A stretch of 40,884 nt of DNA from a virus. Each line of letters begins with the position of its first letter. Position 1 is the first letter of the stretch. The stretch covers positions 1 to 40,884 of the IMG/VR virus record IMGVR_UViG_3300020057_000072. One strand, written 5' to 3'. A program made the translations under genes and the position numbers. Of this stretch, positions 30,478-38,379 are shown one piece after another. Under the pieces are notes generated by a model. The model saw only the letters and a list, made by a program, of their open reading frames with translations. It searched no databases and was not told where the DNA came from.

Positions 30478-30672
30478 ATGGAATTACACAAACCAAAAAG
30501 AAAACTAAAACTAACAAGCCTCTTCTTCACAATAGGACTTTTTCTCATGATGATTAACTTCCTTATGGACATAACAAACATATTCTCCAACTTCCAACCA
30601 CACACGGTGGGAGCATCAGCAACCGCACTTCTCCTAAGCATCGTCGCACAACTCGGCGACAACACAGCATAG
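30478..30672 (+). CDS. Small membrane protein
   Basis: A 64-residue protein with a basic start and two hydrophobic helices (LFFTIGLFLMMINFLM, then ATALLLSIVAQL). It has one of the best ribosome sites in the window (AGGGAGGTGA, 5 nt before ATG). The role is unknown; a second holin-like or superinfection-exclusion protein is possible. Confidence 0.55.
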   Translation: MELHKPKRKLKLTSLFFTIGLFLMMINFLMDITNIFSNFQPHTVGASATALLLSIVAQLGDNTA

Positions 30673-30704
30673 CAACAACACTCCCAAAGCAGTACAATAG
30701 AAGC

Positions 30705-30767
30705 ATGGGAAGTGGATTCTTGCTTTTATCAGCAGGTGGTTTTCTTAACATACGAGTAGGAGCATAA
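30705..30767 (+). CDS. 20-residue hydrophobic micro-ORF
   Basis: A short Gly/Leu-rich peptide (GFLLLSAGGFLNIRVGA) with no clear ribosome site. Listed because nothing else occupies the spot; it may not be translated. Confidence 0.25.
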   Translation: MGSGFLLLSAGGFLNIRVGA

Positions 30768-30784
30768 CGTGGTAAAATAAAGGT

Positions 30785-30875
30785 ATGTACGGATATATGT
30801 TATTTATTGCCTCACGATGTCGTGCCAGAGTTAAAAATATGGTATGATTAATAGCGAAGAATGACGCCCGTACAT
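30785..30875 (+). promoter_or_regulatory. Long-range inverted repeat upstream of the tRNA and terminase
   Basis: ATGTACGG (30785-30792) pairs with CCGTACAT (30868-30875). A second small stem, CACGA/TCGTG, lies within. TATGAT near 30843 is a possible -10 box. The unit lies just before the tRNA and the terminase genes, so it could be a regulatory structure or part of a packaging site. No gene is visible in 30768-30877. Confidence 0.4.
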
Positions 30876-30877
30876 TT

Positions 30878-30952
30878 GCAAGATTAGTGTAACGGCAACT
30901 CAACACGATTCACATCCGTGGATAGTTTCAGGTTCGACTCCTGAATCTTGCT
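30878..30952 (+). tRNA. tRNA, anticodon read as CAC (Val)
   Basis: The acceptor stem GCAAGAT/ATCTTGC and the T-arm TCAGG/CCTGA with TTCGACT are perfect. The D-stem has one mismatch. The anticodon stem CACGA/CCGTG has one A/C mismatch at the loop side, leaving TTCACAT and anticodon CAC. The mismatches make the identity less sure. The discriminator is T and no CCA is encoded. The next gene starts exactly 6 nt after it, as with tRNA-Gln and groEL. Confidence 0.75.
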
Positions 30953-30958
30953 CAAAAT

Positions 30959-31231
30959 ATGAAATCAATACCAATAAGACAGTTTCAAAGGAACTTCTAC
31001 AAAGAGCTGAAAGGCGTACCATTTATAGTGACCAGGCAAGATCCGCACACAAGAGAAGACAACCCGGAGTACATCGTTACCGCCTACGACGAAAGGACAG
31101 CCAATCAAACACCAGAACAGCAGCACCCACTAGTAGAAGTAAAAGAAACTGAACCATCACAAGGTAGCGTAGCACAAGTGGCAGATGGGAATCGACAGCG
31201 AAGTATGATAGACAAGATATTCGGAAAATGA
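30959..31231 (+). CDS. Phd/YefM-like or packaging accessory protein
   Basis: A 90-residue protein. Residues 1-45 (SIPIRQFQRNFYKELKGVPF, then EYIVTAYDE) recall the Phd/YefM DNA-binding antitoxin fold, which begins with a strand and an RxFxxN-type helix. The second half is polar and probably disordered. No toxin gene is beside it. It is directly before terL, so a packaging or DNA-binding role is at least as likely. It has no ribosome site and begins 6 nt behind a tRNA. Confidence 0.45.
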   Translation: MKSIPIRQFQRNFYKELKGVPFIVTRQDPHTREDNPEYIVTAYDERTANQTPEQQHPLVEVKETEPSQGSVAQVADGNRQRSMIDKIFGK

Positions 31232-31232
31232 A

Positions 31233-32867
31233 ATGGACTTACAAACCGCCCAGACATTCAACGCAGCAGCTTTTGTGTTACAAAACAAAATCGTAAATGA
31301 AAACGGCATCCCGATCACCTTCAAAAGACACAAGTTTCTCGTCGACTTCTACATGGATAACAGTCCACGACTCGTGGCAAAGAAATGCGGACAGATCGGC
31401 TTCTCAACAGCAGCCATTATCAGGAGCTTCCATCTTGCGAACTACGTCGGGGCAAACGTCATTTATACACTCCCGTCGAAACCGATTATTAAAGACTTCG
31501 TCACGCCGAAAGTAAACCCACTAATATCAAGCAATCCCATCTTTGGCGAAATGGTAGGCGACGTCGACTCAACAGGACTGAAAAAGATAGGCGACAGATT
31601 CGTATATTTTAGGTCAAGCTGGGACGAGGCGTCAGGTATCTCTATTTCAGCTCACATACTAATAAACGACGAGCTAGACCGAAGCAATCAGAAAGCAGTA
31701 AGGACTTACAAGACCAGACTAGACGCCGCAGCATTAGACCGCCCCGATTTAGGATGGTGGTGGAAGTTTTCAAATCCATCAATCCCTGGATACGGCGTTG
31801 ATGAAGACTGGCAGATAAGCGACCAAAAACACTGGATGATCAAATGCGAACACTGCAACTTCTGGCAATACCTAAAGTTTCCAGAAAACATAAACTTCAA
31901 AACCGCAGAATACGTCTGCCAGAAATGCGAGAGGCACATAAGCGATGACACACGGATAGACGGCAAGTGGGTAAAGAAATATCTGGGACGAAACATCTCA
32001 GGATACTGGATCAACCAACTAATGGCAGCATGGATACCAGCAAGCAAGATTATAGAAGACTCACAAGGCGACCAAAGCGTCTTCTACAACTTTACACTAG
32101 GAGAAGCTCACCTAAATAAAGACTTTGTAGTAACCAGAGAAAGCATAGTCAAATGCCTCTACCCCACCATAAATCCCCGAACGGACGTGGCAATAGGAGT
32201 AGATAACGGCATAGTAAAACACTACGTCGTAGGAAATAAATACGGAATCTTCATGATAGGACAAACCGAAGACTGGCAGTTTATAGAAAACCTCAGAAAC
32301 AGATTTGACGCAGTAATGGTCATAGACGCCAACCCATACCCAACACCAGCAAAGAAGCTCGTAGAAAAATACAGAGGAAAGGTATTCATGCATTACTACG
32401 AAGAAGACAGGAAGCAAGTAGGCATTATAAGATTCGGCGAAACACAAAACGACTACGGAATAGTAAAGACCGACAGAACGAAGATAATAGACGCAGTAGT
32501 AGCAGACATAAACGCCCAAGACTTACTGTTCAACTTCTCACTAACAGACCTCGAAAACCTCCAATATCCACAACACTGGGAAAACATGTACCGAAGCGTC
32601 GCCGAATCAGAGAAGGGTATAAAAAAAGCCGTCTGGATAACGCCGGAAGGCAGACCCGACCATTACGCTCACGCAACAGTCTTAATGAGAGCAGCACAAA
32701 CAAAGGTACTAACCTCAGCAGGCGTCGTAAAACCAAACGCACCCGGCAACCGCTACCCAGATACTATTATAGTAAACTCAGATAACACGGCAGCACCGCC
32801 GATATCCCTCGATCAAATAAAAGAATCCATTCAAAGACCCAAGAGTAAAGGCTGGGAGTACAGATGA
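31233..32867 (+). CDS. terL: Terminase large subunit (zinc-finger GpA-like)
   Basis: A 544-residue protein. The ATPase part has the Q/S-type Walker A CGQIGFSTA (about 52-60) and Walker B HILINDELD (141-149). A four-cysteine finger lies at C205, C208, C229 and C232. The nuclease domain has Asp324 (AIGVDNG), Asp365 (VMVIDANP) and a DHYAHA motif near the end. It packages DNA into the prohead through the portal and cuts it. The finger and motifs resemble the lambda GpA-type group. Confidence 0.85.
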   Translation: MDLQTAQTFNAAAFVLQNKIVNENGIPITFKRHKFLVDFYMDNSPRLVAKKCGQIGFSTAAIIRSFHLANYVGANVIYTLPSKPIIKDFVTPKVNPLISSNPIFGEMVGDVDSTGLKKIGDRFVYFRSSWDEASGISISAHILINDELDRSNQKAVRTYKTRLDAAALDRPDLGWWWKFSNPSIPGYGVDEDWQISDQKHWMIKCEHCNFWQYLKFPENINFKTAEYVCQKCERHISDDTRIDGKWVKKYLGRNISGYWINQLMAAWIPASKIIEDSQGDQSVFYNFTLGEAHLNKDFVVTRESIVKCLYPTINPRTDVAIGVDNGIVKHYVVGNKYGIFMIGQTEDWQFIENLRNRFDAVMVIDANPYPTPAKKLVEKYRGKVFMHYYEEDRKQVGIIRFGETQNDYGIVKTDRTKIIDAVVADINAQDLLFNFSLTDLENLQYPQHWENMYRSVAESEKGIKKAVWITPEGRPDHYAHATVLMRAAQTKVLTSAGVVKPNAPGNRYPDTIIVNSDNTAAPPISLDQIKESIQRPKSKGWEYR

Positions 32868-32912
32868 TACTTGTACAAAGCCCATCTTTTATGCCAAACT
32901 GAAAGTAATACT

Positions 32913-33188
32913 ATGAACGACACTATCCCAAATGGTTTCCACCGTACACAAGATTGGAAAGACACCCACACCCAAAACGCACTGCAAAAGCAAGTCTTTA
33001 CCATTTACCTAAGTAAACAAAAAACGCCAACGGTCATGAACTGGCGATGCCACAACTGCGGAAGTTTAGTTTTTCAATACTACAACCTCCCAAACGCCAT
33101 CTTTGACGGAGCAATGAACATCGTCGACTGCGAACAGCCGACAGATCACCTCTGCAAAAAATGCAATATTATATTCAGAGTAACCTAA
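32913..33188 (+). CDS. Zinc-ribbon protein between terminase and portal
   Basis: A 91-residue protein with CHNCG (about 46-50) and CKKC (about 80-83), a four-cysteine ribbon split by a beta-like insert. ATG 32913 was chosen over an earlier TTG. Small zinc proteins between terL and portal occur in other phages; the function is unknown. Confidence 0.6.
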   Translation: MNDTIPNGFHRTQDWKDTHTQNALQKQVFTIYLSKQKTPTVMNWRCHNCGSLVFQYYNLPNAIFDGAMNIVDCEQPTDHLCKKCNIIFRVT

Positions 33189-33189
33189 T

Positions 33190-35286
33190 ATGAGCAACGG
33201 AATGATGACATCACTAACCGGGATAAGCGACGAGCGTCAGGAAGGCGAGCTATTACAAAACGACGCCCTCTCACTAGGAATGTCCGATGGGGATATAGCA
33301 CGAGCGATAGGAAACCGAGTCGAAGCATCCGAAGCCTTCTGGAACAAAGAAATAGACCTCGATAAAGTCCGGGACGAAAACGAAAAGTTCTGGCTAGGAA
33401 CATACTTTGACTCAAGCAAACTACACGACTTCCAAGTGCCATACAAAGACAATCGCATTTTTACCTCGATAGAAACGCTGATCCCCTTAGCGGTAGCGAA
33501 AGCACCACAGCCAACCGTAACGGAAGCATACGACACCGAAGCCTCACGAGAACTGGCACGAAACATAGAAAAGTGGCTCATGGGAAAATACGAGGATTTG
33601 TACCTTTTAGGGAAGTTCCATATGGTTGCAAGACACTTACTAATAGGTTACCGCAACGCAGTGATGAAATACCGATGGGATACGAGTATCGGACAATTAC
33701 AAGAAGATGGAACAAGATTCGGCGATATAGCAGTCGAAGTAAAACGTCCGCAAAGAGTAGTTATAGACGCCGGAGCACAAGATCAAGACAACATACCGCT
33801 AATTGGAGAGTACCTAACCGCCACAACCGACGAGTTATGCTACCAATACCCAGAGAAGAAGGACGAAATCTACAGAAGGATGGGAGGACAAGCCGGAGTA
33901 GCAGTAACTAACACAAGACTCGGATACTTAGAGGTATGGTTCGACTACCACGATAAAAAAGGCAAACAGCAATCAGCCGTAGCGTGGAAACTGCAAGACT
34001 TGGTGCTAGGAGCAATGAAAAACCCAAACTTCAACTACGACGAGATGGAGCAAGACCAAACAGGCAGAACACAACCGCTAAACTTCTTTGATAAACCAAA
34101 AAAGCCTTACATCATCTACAGCTTCCTAAACATAGGCAGATGGGTAATGGACGACACATCCCTGACAGAACAAGCAGCCGAACTCCAAAAGGTACTGGAT
34201 AAAAGAGGAAGACAGATTGTAGAAAACGCAGATCAAGCAAACGCCGGAATGGTACTCAACTCCGACATGATAAAAAGTACCGAGGTAGCCAAGCTGTTAG
34301 GAGATCCCGGCGAAAAGCTCATGGTAAAAGGCGACGTAAGGATGGCAGCAACAAGACTACCGATAAACATCCTCCCTCCCTATGTTATGGATGACAAAGT
34401 AGACGCTCGAAACGAAATAGATAATATTTTCTCAACCCACGGAGCAGTAAGAGGCGAAGTAACCAAGAGCAAGACGCTGGGACAAGACGTCCTCTCGCAA
34501 CGTGGCGATGCAAGTAGGATAGCAACTCTGGCAACCGCAATGGAGGATGGGGCAGATCGTTTATACAAAGGCATGGTACAAATGGCAAAAGTAATGTACG
34601 ATTTGCCTCAACTACAAAGGTTTGATAGCCCAGAAGGAAGTACCTCATTTACAGAGTTCTCAAACCAACAGATAGAACCCAATATAAAAATACGAGTCAA
34701 ATCAGGAAGTGTACTGCCGGAAGACAAGATGGCAAAGAAAGACGAAACCGTCCAGCTCATGCCGATTCTTGATCCACTGACCATAGCCGAAGGTATGGGA
34801 TGGGAAAACCCCAAAGAAAAAGCAAAGCGATTACTCTACTACAGAGTGATGCCAGACCGCTATATAGCCGAGGTCCTAAAGATAGACGGCATGGGATCAG
34901 GAGCACCCGATCCATCAGCAACACAAGAGATCCAACTATTAAATAGCGGTCAAAACGTACCGCCACAACAAAACCCGACCAAAGAGCACATAGCAACTCA
35001 CCAAGCATTCATAGAAGCTCCAGAGTTTCAAGCCTTGCCACCAGAAGCCCAACAGCTCCACCTAGCCCACATAAAAGCTGAAGTCCAATCATTAAAAGAC
35101 CAGATGGGTATGAGCGAACAACGCCCCGGACTTCCTCCACAGCAAGGAGAAACAGGAATACCGCCTCAAACAGAAGGCGATCAACCAACAGCGACACCAA
35201 CCGCGACGCCACAAGGTACAGGTACTCCGACGGAGCAGCCACAACCCGGAGGCGTAATGTCTAAAATAGCCGGACTATTTAGATGA
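33190..35286 (+). CDS. Portal protein
   Basis: A 698-residue protein of the large podovirus portal type. Its start is helical (EASEAFWNKEIDLDKVRDEN), followed by a beta/alpha stem region with IIYSFLNIGRWVMDD, a crown helix region, and a long Pro/Gln/Thr-rich tail (about 610-690). Twelve copies form the vertex channel through which DNA passes. It follows terL and precedes the capsid gene, the standard order. No protease motif is seen. Confidence 0.8.
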   Translation: MSNGMMTSLTGISDERQEGELLQNDALSLGMSDGDIARAIGNRVEASEAFWNKEIDLDKVRDENEKFWLGTYFDSSKLHDFQVPYKDNRIFTSIETLIPLAVAKAPQPTVTEAYDTEASRELARNIEKWLMGKYEDLYLLGKFHMVARHLLIGYRNAVMKYRWDTSIGQLQEDGTRFGDIAVEVKRPQRVVIDAGAQDQDNIPLIGEYLTATTDELCYQYPEKKDEIYRRMGGQAGVAVTNTRLGYLEVWFDYHDKKGKQQSAVAWKLQDLVLGAMKNPNFNYDEMEQDQTGRTQPLNFFDKPKKPYIIYSFLNIGRWVMDDTSLTEQAAELQKVLDKRGRQIVENADQANAGMVLNSDMIKSTEVAKLLGDPGEKLMVKGDVRMAATRLPINILPPYVMDDKVDARNEIDNIFSTHGAVRGEVTKSKTLGQDVLSQRGDASRIATLATAMEDGADRLYKGMVQMAKVMYDLPQLQRFDSPEGSTSFTEFSNQQIEPNIKIRVKSGSVLPEDKMAKKDETVQLMPILDPLTIAEGMGWENPKEKAKRLLYYRVMPDRYIAEVLKIDGMGSGAPDPSATQEIQLLNSGQNVPPQQNPTKEHIATHQAFIEAPEFQALPPEAQQLHLAHIKAEVQSLKDQMGMSEQRPGLPPQQGETGIPPQTEGDQPTATPTATPQGTGTPTEQPQPGGVMSKIAGLFR

Positions 35287-35303
35287 AGGGAGGTGAACAA
35301 AAT

Positions 35304-35546
35304 ATGAGCGTTAAAAACGTAGTAACAGGAGTCACATTAGGAGTAGCAGTCGTATCATTAGCACTAAGCGTACTCGCTTTCCAGTTAGCAGGACAGGAGA
35401 GAGTGGTGATACAGCAAGTCCCAGTAGCTGAGAAGGTGACACCATCGCCAGCAATAACAGCAAGCCCAAGTGCATCAGTCGCACCGACGAAGAAAGTATT
35501 CGTCCCGGTGAAAACAGCAGCACCAAGTGTAGCACCGACGAACTAA
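35304..35546 (+). CDS. Single-span membrane protein
   Basis: An 80-residue protein with a hydrophobic helix (about 5-29, VVTGVTLGVAVVSLALSVLA) and a Pro/Ser/Ala/Thr-rich tail with two APTKKV/VAPT blocks. ATG 35304 was chosen because AGGGAGGTGA precedes it at good spacing. The topology resembles signal-anchor or spanin-like lysis proteins, but it has no lipobox. Confidence 0.55.
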   Translation: MSVKNVVTGVTLGVAVVSLALSVLAFQLAGQERVVIQQVPVAEKVTPSPAITASPSASVAPTKKVFVPVKTAAPSVAPTN

Positions 35547-35582
35547 GGGATTAGCAACTGATCAAACAATAAGGCATAAAAA

Positions 35583-35689
35583 AAGCAGGGGAAATGATTT
35601 TCTCATAGCCTGCTTATTTTGCGTCGATAAATCGACATTGAGTGGGAAAAGCCACTCGATAAATAAAGTTCCTAAGTCATACTAGGAAC
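35583..35689 (+). ncRNA. Four-hairpin array in the portal-capsid gap
   Basis: Four consecutive stems are visible: AAGCAGG/CCTGCTT (35583-35615), followed by ATTTT; GTCGA/TCGAC (35623-35636); ATTGAGTGG/CCACTCGAT (35637-35660, one wobble); and GTTCCTA/TAGGAAC (35668-35689). The first could end transcription; the next three lack T-runs. Between 35547 and 35870 there is no gene, so this is a dedicated structured RNA or a set of protein-binding sites. Confidence 0.6.
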
Positions 35690-35772
35690 ACTATATATAG
35701 AGCAGGTAAAAACAAACCCCGGAAAAGTGTAGGAGAAATGTAAGAAAATAAAATCAGCCTCAACATTCCCTA

Positions 35773-35858
35773 TTGACAGCGACATTTCTTTTACTGTACA
35801 GTATTTACAGAGGTCAATAAGAACCCGACACAGCACTAGCTGGGGTCGGCTTTTTTTT
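35773..35858 (+). terminator. Capsid-gene promoter, conserved leader and terminator
   Basis: TTGACA (35773-35778), an 18-bp spacer and TACAGT (35797-35802). The -10 box lies in the perfect palindrome TACTGTACAGTA (35792-35803). Six nt later comes AGAGGTCAA, then a strong hairpin: CCGAC/GTCGG with inner CAGC/GCTG (35825-35849), followed by C and eight T residues. The capsid ATG is at 35871. A terminator inside the leader of the most strongly expressed gene suggests controlled read-through. Confidence 0.7.
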
Positions 35859-35870
35859 GCTTAAAACACT

Positions 35871-36938
35871 ATGACATTTTCAAACAGAGTAACATCAATA
35901 ACCCAAGACGTAATCCTTCCAAAGAACGTCGACAACTTCTTAGTAGATAACTTCGCAACCTTCCGTTTCATGGGAACAGGAGAAGCATGGGAAGGAACAA
36001 CCATCAAACAGCCAATCAAAATCTCCAAGAACACACAAGGACGCTCATTCTCAGGACTTGACGCTCACAACACAGGAACTGTCGACACAAGAGTTACTCT
36101 TGAGTACGATTTGAGAGCATACAACATTCCAATCGCTATCCCCGGCTTAGACAAAGTAGTAAACCGAGGCGAAGCAGCAATCCTCAACCTTATTAAACAG
36201 GAAACAGCATCAACCTTCATGGACGCAATGGACGACATCGGATCAATGTTCTACCTTGATGGAACAGGAAACGGAAGCAAAGACTTCTTAGGTCTTGACG
36301 CATTAGCAGACGACGGAACATCAGCAGCAACTATCGGCGGACTTTCAAGAACAACCTATTCAACTCTTAACGGAACAAGAACAGCATCATCAGGGACAGT
36401 AACTCTCTTAAAAATAGCATCACTTACAAGTGCAGTAGCAGGCGGATCAGCATCCAGACAGCAACCAACTATCTATATAACTGACGAAACCACATGGGAT
36501 CTTTGCGAAAAGTTAATGATCTCCTCAATCGTACAAGCAAACTACGACGCAAACGGTTATCCAAAAGTTACCAGAAAATCCAGAGGCGTAATGAGCGGAG
36601 CAACACTTGGCGGATCATACGGATTCGTTTCACTAATACACCGTGGAATCCCAATCGTCAAAGACGAAAAAGCAACAGTCGGAACGCTGTGGGCATTAAA
36701 CGAAAACTACCTACAATGGTACGGAGCACAGTCTGACGATTTGAAATCCATCTCTCTCGGAAACGACGTTGACTCAACCTACAACGAAGCACCAACCAGC
36801 GATAGTGGTGTGCAATGGAGCGGATGGAAAGACTCTTTCAATCAGTTCGGCGAAGTGGCGTACTTATATGTACTAGGAAACTTGACAACGAGTCAGCCAA
36901 GAAGACATGGGAGGTTAACAGGCATCACCACTGCCTAA
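35871..36938 (+). CDS. Major capsid protein (HK97 fold)
   Basis: A 355-residue protein. It has an N-terminal helix region, a P-domain-like stretch (WEGTTIKQPIKISKNTQG, later YDLRAYNIPIAIPGLD), a spine helix (AAILNLIKQETASTFMDAMD) and a beta-rich A-domain ending GRLTGITTA. It matches the podovirus/HK97 capsid pattern of the group with TxxRQPIK-type N-arms. No separate delta-domain or protease gene was found. It stands behind its own promoter-terminator leader. Confidence 0.8.
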   Translation: MTFSNRVTSITQDVILPKNVDNFLVDNFATFRFMGTGEAWEGTTIKQPIKISKNTQGRSFSGLDAHNTGTVDTRVTLEYDLRAYNIPIAIPGLDKVVNRGEAAILNLIKQETASTFMDAMDDIGSMFYLDGTGNGSKDFLGLDALADDGTSAATIGGLSRTTYSTLNGTRTASSGTVTLLKIASLTSAVAGGSASRQQPTIYITDETTWDLCEKLMISSIVQANYDANGYPKVTRKSRGVMSGATLGGSYGFVSLIHRGIPIVKDEKATVGTLWALNENYLQWYGAQSDDLKSISLGNDVDSTYNEAPTSDSGVQWSGWKDSFNQFGEVAYLYVLGNLTTSQPRRHGRLTGITTA

Positions 36939-36947
36939 AAAAATAAT

Positions 36948-37667
36948 ATGTTTACAGGAACAATACAATTACACGACGCAACAGACGTACTAACACCAAG
37001 TACAATCCAACAGCATGATCTCGGAGCACGAGGCATAGCCAAAGATGGTAGAAAGTTTCGATATTTGAAAATCGGAGCAACAGCGATAACAAACGCAGGA
37101 CTCACACTTCAAGCACCTGCTATCGTTCCTAATCATCAAAACGTCGCAGCTGAAGCAGCAGCAGCATTAGGAGCATTCGTAGCAACATTAACTCTCGGAG
37201 CAACAGCAGCAACAGCAAATCAATATGCCGAAGGCTTCCTCGTTATAAACGACGTAACAGGAGAAGGACACACCTACAGAATCAAATCCCACGCAGCAGT
37301 CGCATCATCAGGGGTTATGACAGTGAGGTTATATGATCCAATCAAAGTCGCCCTGACAACTTCTAGCGAAGCATGCTTAATTGCAAACCCATACAACGGA
37401 GCAGTTGTTTTCCCAACGACAGCAACAGGTATGTTCGTCGGAGTAGCACCTTACGCAATCCCAGCAAGCAACTTCGCATGGGTACAAACATACGGAGTCT
37501 GCTCACTCTTAGCAGCCGGAACAATCGGAGTAGGTCTAGGAATAGCAGTACCGGGAGCAGTTGCAGGAGCAGGAACAGTAATGGCAGCAACCCTCGCTCA
37601 AATCGGACACGCACTGCAAGCAGCAGTAGACACCGAATATAGAGCAGTTTTCCTAAATAGCGACTAA
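36948..37667 (+). CDS. Capsid decoration-type protein
   Basis: A 239-residue, beta-rich, Ala/Thr/Gly-rich protein with few charges (GFLVINDVTGEGHTYRIKSH is its most structured part). It lies 9 nt after the capsid gene and is probably co-expressed. Such proteins often cement the shell from outside. The assignment rests on position and composition. Confidence 0.55.
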   Translation: MFTGTIQLHDATDVLTPSTIQQHDLGARGIAKDGRKFRYLKIGATAITNAGLTLQAPAIVPNHQNVAAEAAAALGAFVATLTLGATAATANQYAEGFLVINDVTGEGHTYRIKSHAAVASSGVMTVRLYDPIKVALTTSSEACLIANPYNGAVVFPTTATGMFVGVAPYAIPASNFAWVQTYGVCSLLAAGTIGVGLGIAVPGAVAGAGTVMAATLAQIGHALQAAVDTEYRAVFLNSD

Positions 37668-37671
37668 GGAT

Positions 37672-37830
37672 ATGAATCCCTTTAGAAAGAAACCTATGGA
37701 AGAAGTAACCACACAAGAAGATGAAACCCAAACTGAAAAATCTGGCAACGTCTGCGAAACATGTACAGGCTCAGGTCTTGCAGACACTCAAACACTTTGC
37801 AGCAAATGTGAAGGATCGGGTACAGTTTAA
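37672..37830 (+). CDS. DnaJ-type double CxxCxGxG zinc protein
   Basis: A 52-residue protein. CETCTGSG (about 28-35) and CSKCEGSG (about 43-50) are two knuckles like the zinc centre of DnaJ. The first 25 residues are polar and acidic. It lies 4 nt after the decoration gene. In isolation one such pair of knuckles binds one zinc ion and can hold unfolded chains, so a small holdase for head proteins is possible. Confidence 0.6.
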   Translation: MNPFRKKPMEEVTTQEDETQTEKSGNVCETCTGSGLADTQTLCSKCEGSGTV

Positions 37831-37854
37831 CAAGAAGAAAGTAGCATAGCCGAC

Positions 37855-37900
37855 CATACTAAGGCTTAAACACAGGACTCCGTATGGAGTCTTTTTTTTT
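37855..37900 (+). terminator. Intrinsic terminator just upstream of a head gene
   Basis: GACTCC-GTAT-GGAGTC (37876-37891) followed by nine T residues (37892-37900). The next gene starts at 37908. CATACT (37855-37860) is a possible -10 box, which would make a third promoter-terminator leader, but without the AGAGGTCAA element. Confidence 0.75.
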
Positions 37901-37907
37901 ACCTAAT

Positions 37908-38369
37908 ATGAATATACCAGCAACAATACCAAGAGATGGAAACGGAATCGCAATCCCAGATCCAGACTGGGCATTGGCCGTGGAAAAGACGGTAACCTTT
38001 GCAGACGTCGCCGGACAAGGAGCAACAGGAACAGTGGCACTTTTTACCGTAACAGGAATGATCCTCGGACGTTTAATAGCACAATGCACAACCGATCTAG
38101 CCGGAGCAACAGCAACCCTCGCAATAGGAGCAACAGGTAACACCGCCGGAATAATAGCTCAAACAACCGCAACCGACATAGACGCAGGAGAAATATGGAG
38201 AGGAACAACTCCCGACATTGGAATAGTTGAATCAGTAAACATAAAAGAGTGGGTATTATCCCAAAGCATTTTTGCAACCGTCGCAACAGCAGCCATCACA
38301 TCAGGAGTAATAAAGTTCGTGCTTTGCTATTATCCGTTAACCCAAAACGCTAACGTGGTAGCAGCATAA
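37908..38369 (+). CDS. Head-associated hypothetical protein
   Basis: A 153-residue protein, Ala/Thr-rich and beta-like (AVEKTVTFADVAGQGATG, then GATATLAIGATGNTAG). ATG 37908 was chosen because an earlier in-frame ATG (37884) lies inside the terminator. It resembles small phage decoration or head-fibre proteins. No ribosome site. Confidence 0.55.
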   Translation: MNIPATIPRDGNGIAIPDPDWALAVEKTVTFADVAGQGATGTVALFTVTGMILGRLIAQCTTDLAGATATLAIGATGNTAGIIAQTTATDIDAGEIWRGTTPDIGIVESVNIKEWVLSQSIFATVATAAITSGVIKFVLCYYPLTQNANVVAA

Positions 38370-38379
38370 AGACCTATGT

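Noticed and set aside
30959-31231. Toxin-antitoxin pair
   Set aside because: The product is only loosely Phd-like and the following gene is clearly the large terminase, not a toxin.
35792-35803. LexA/SOS box at TACTGTACAGTA
   Set aside because: The half sites CTGT and ACAG are directly joined; a LexA box of the known type needs about 8 bp between them. Kept only as a palindrome over the -10 box.
37884-37907. ATG 37884 as start of the head-associated protein
   Set aside because: The codons fall in the terminator stem and T-run (SFFL); ATG 37908 fits the protein better.
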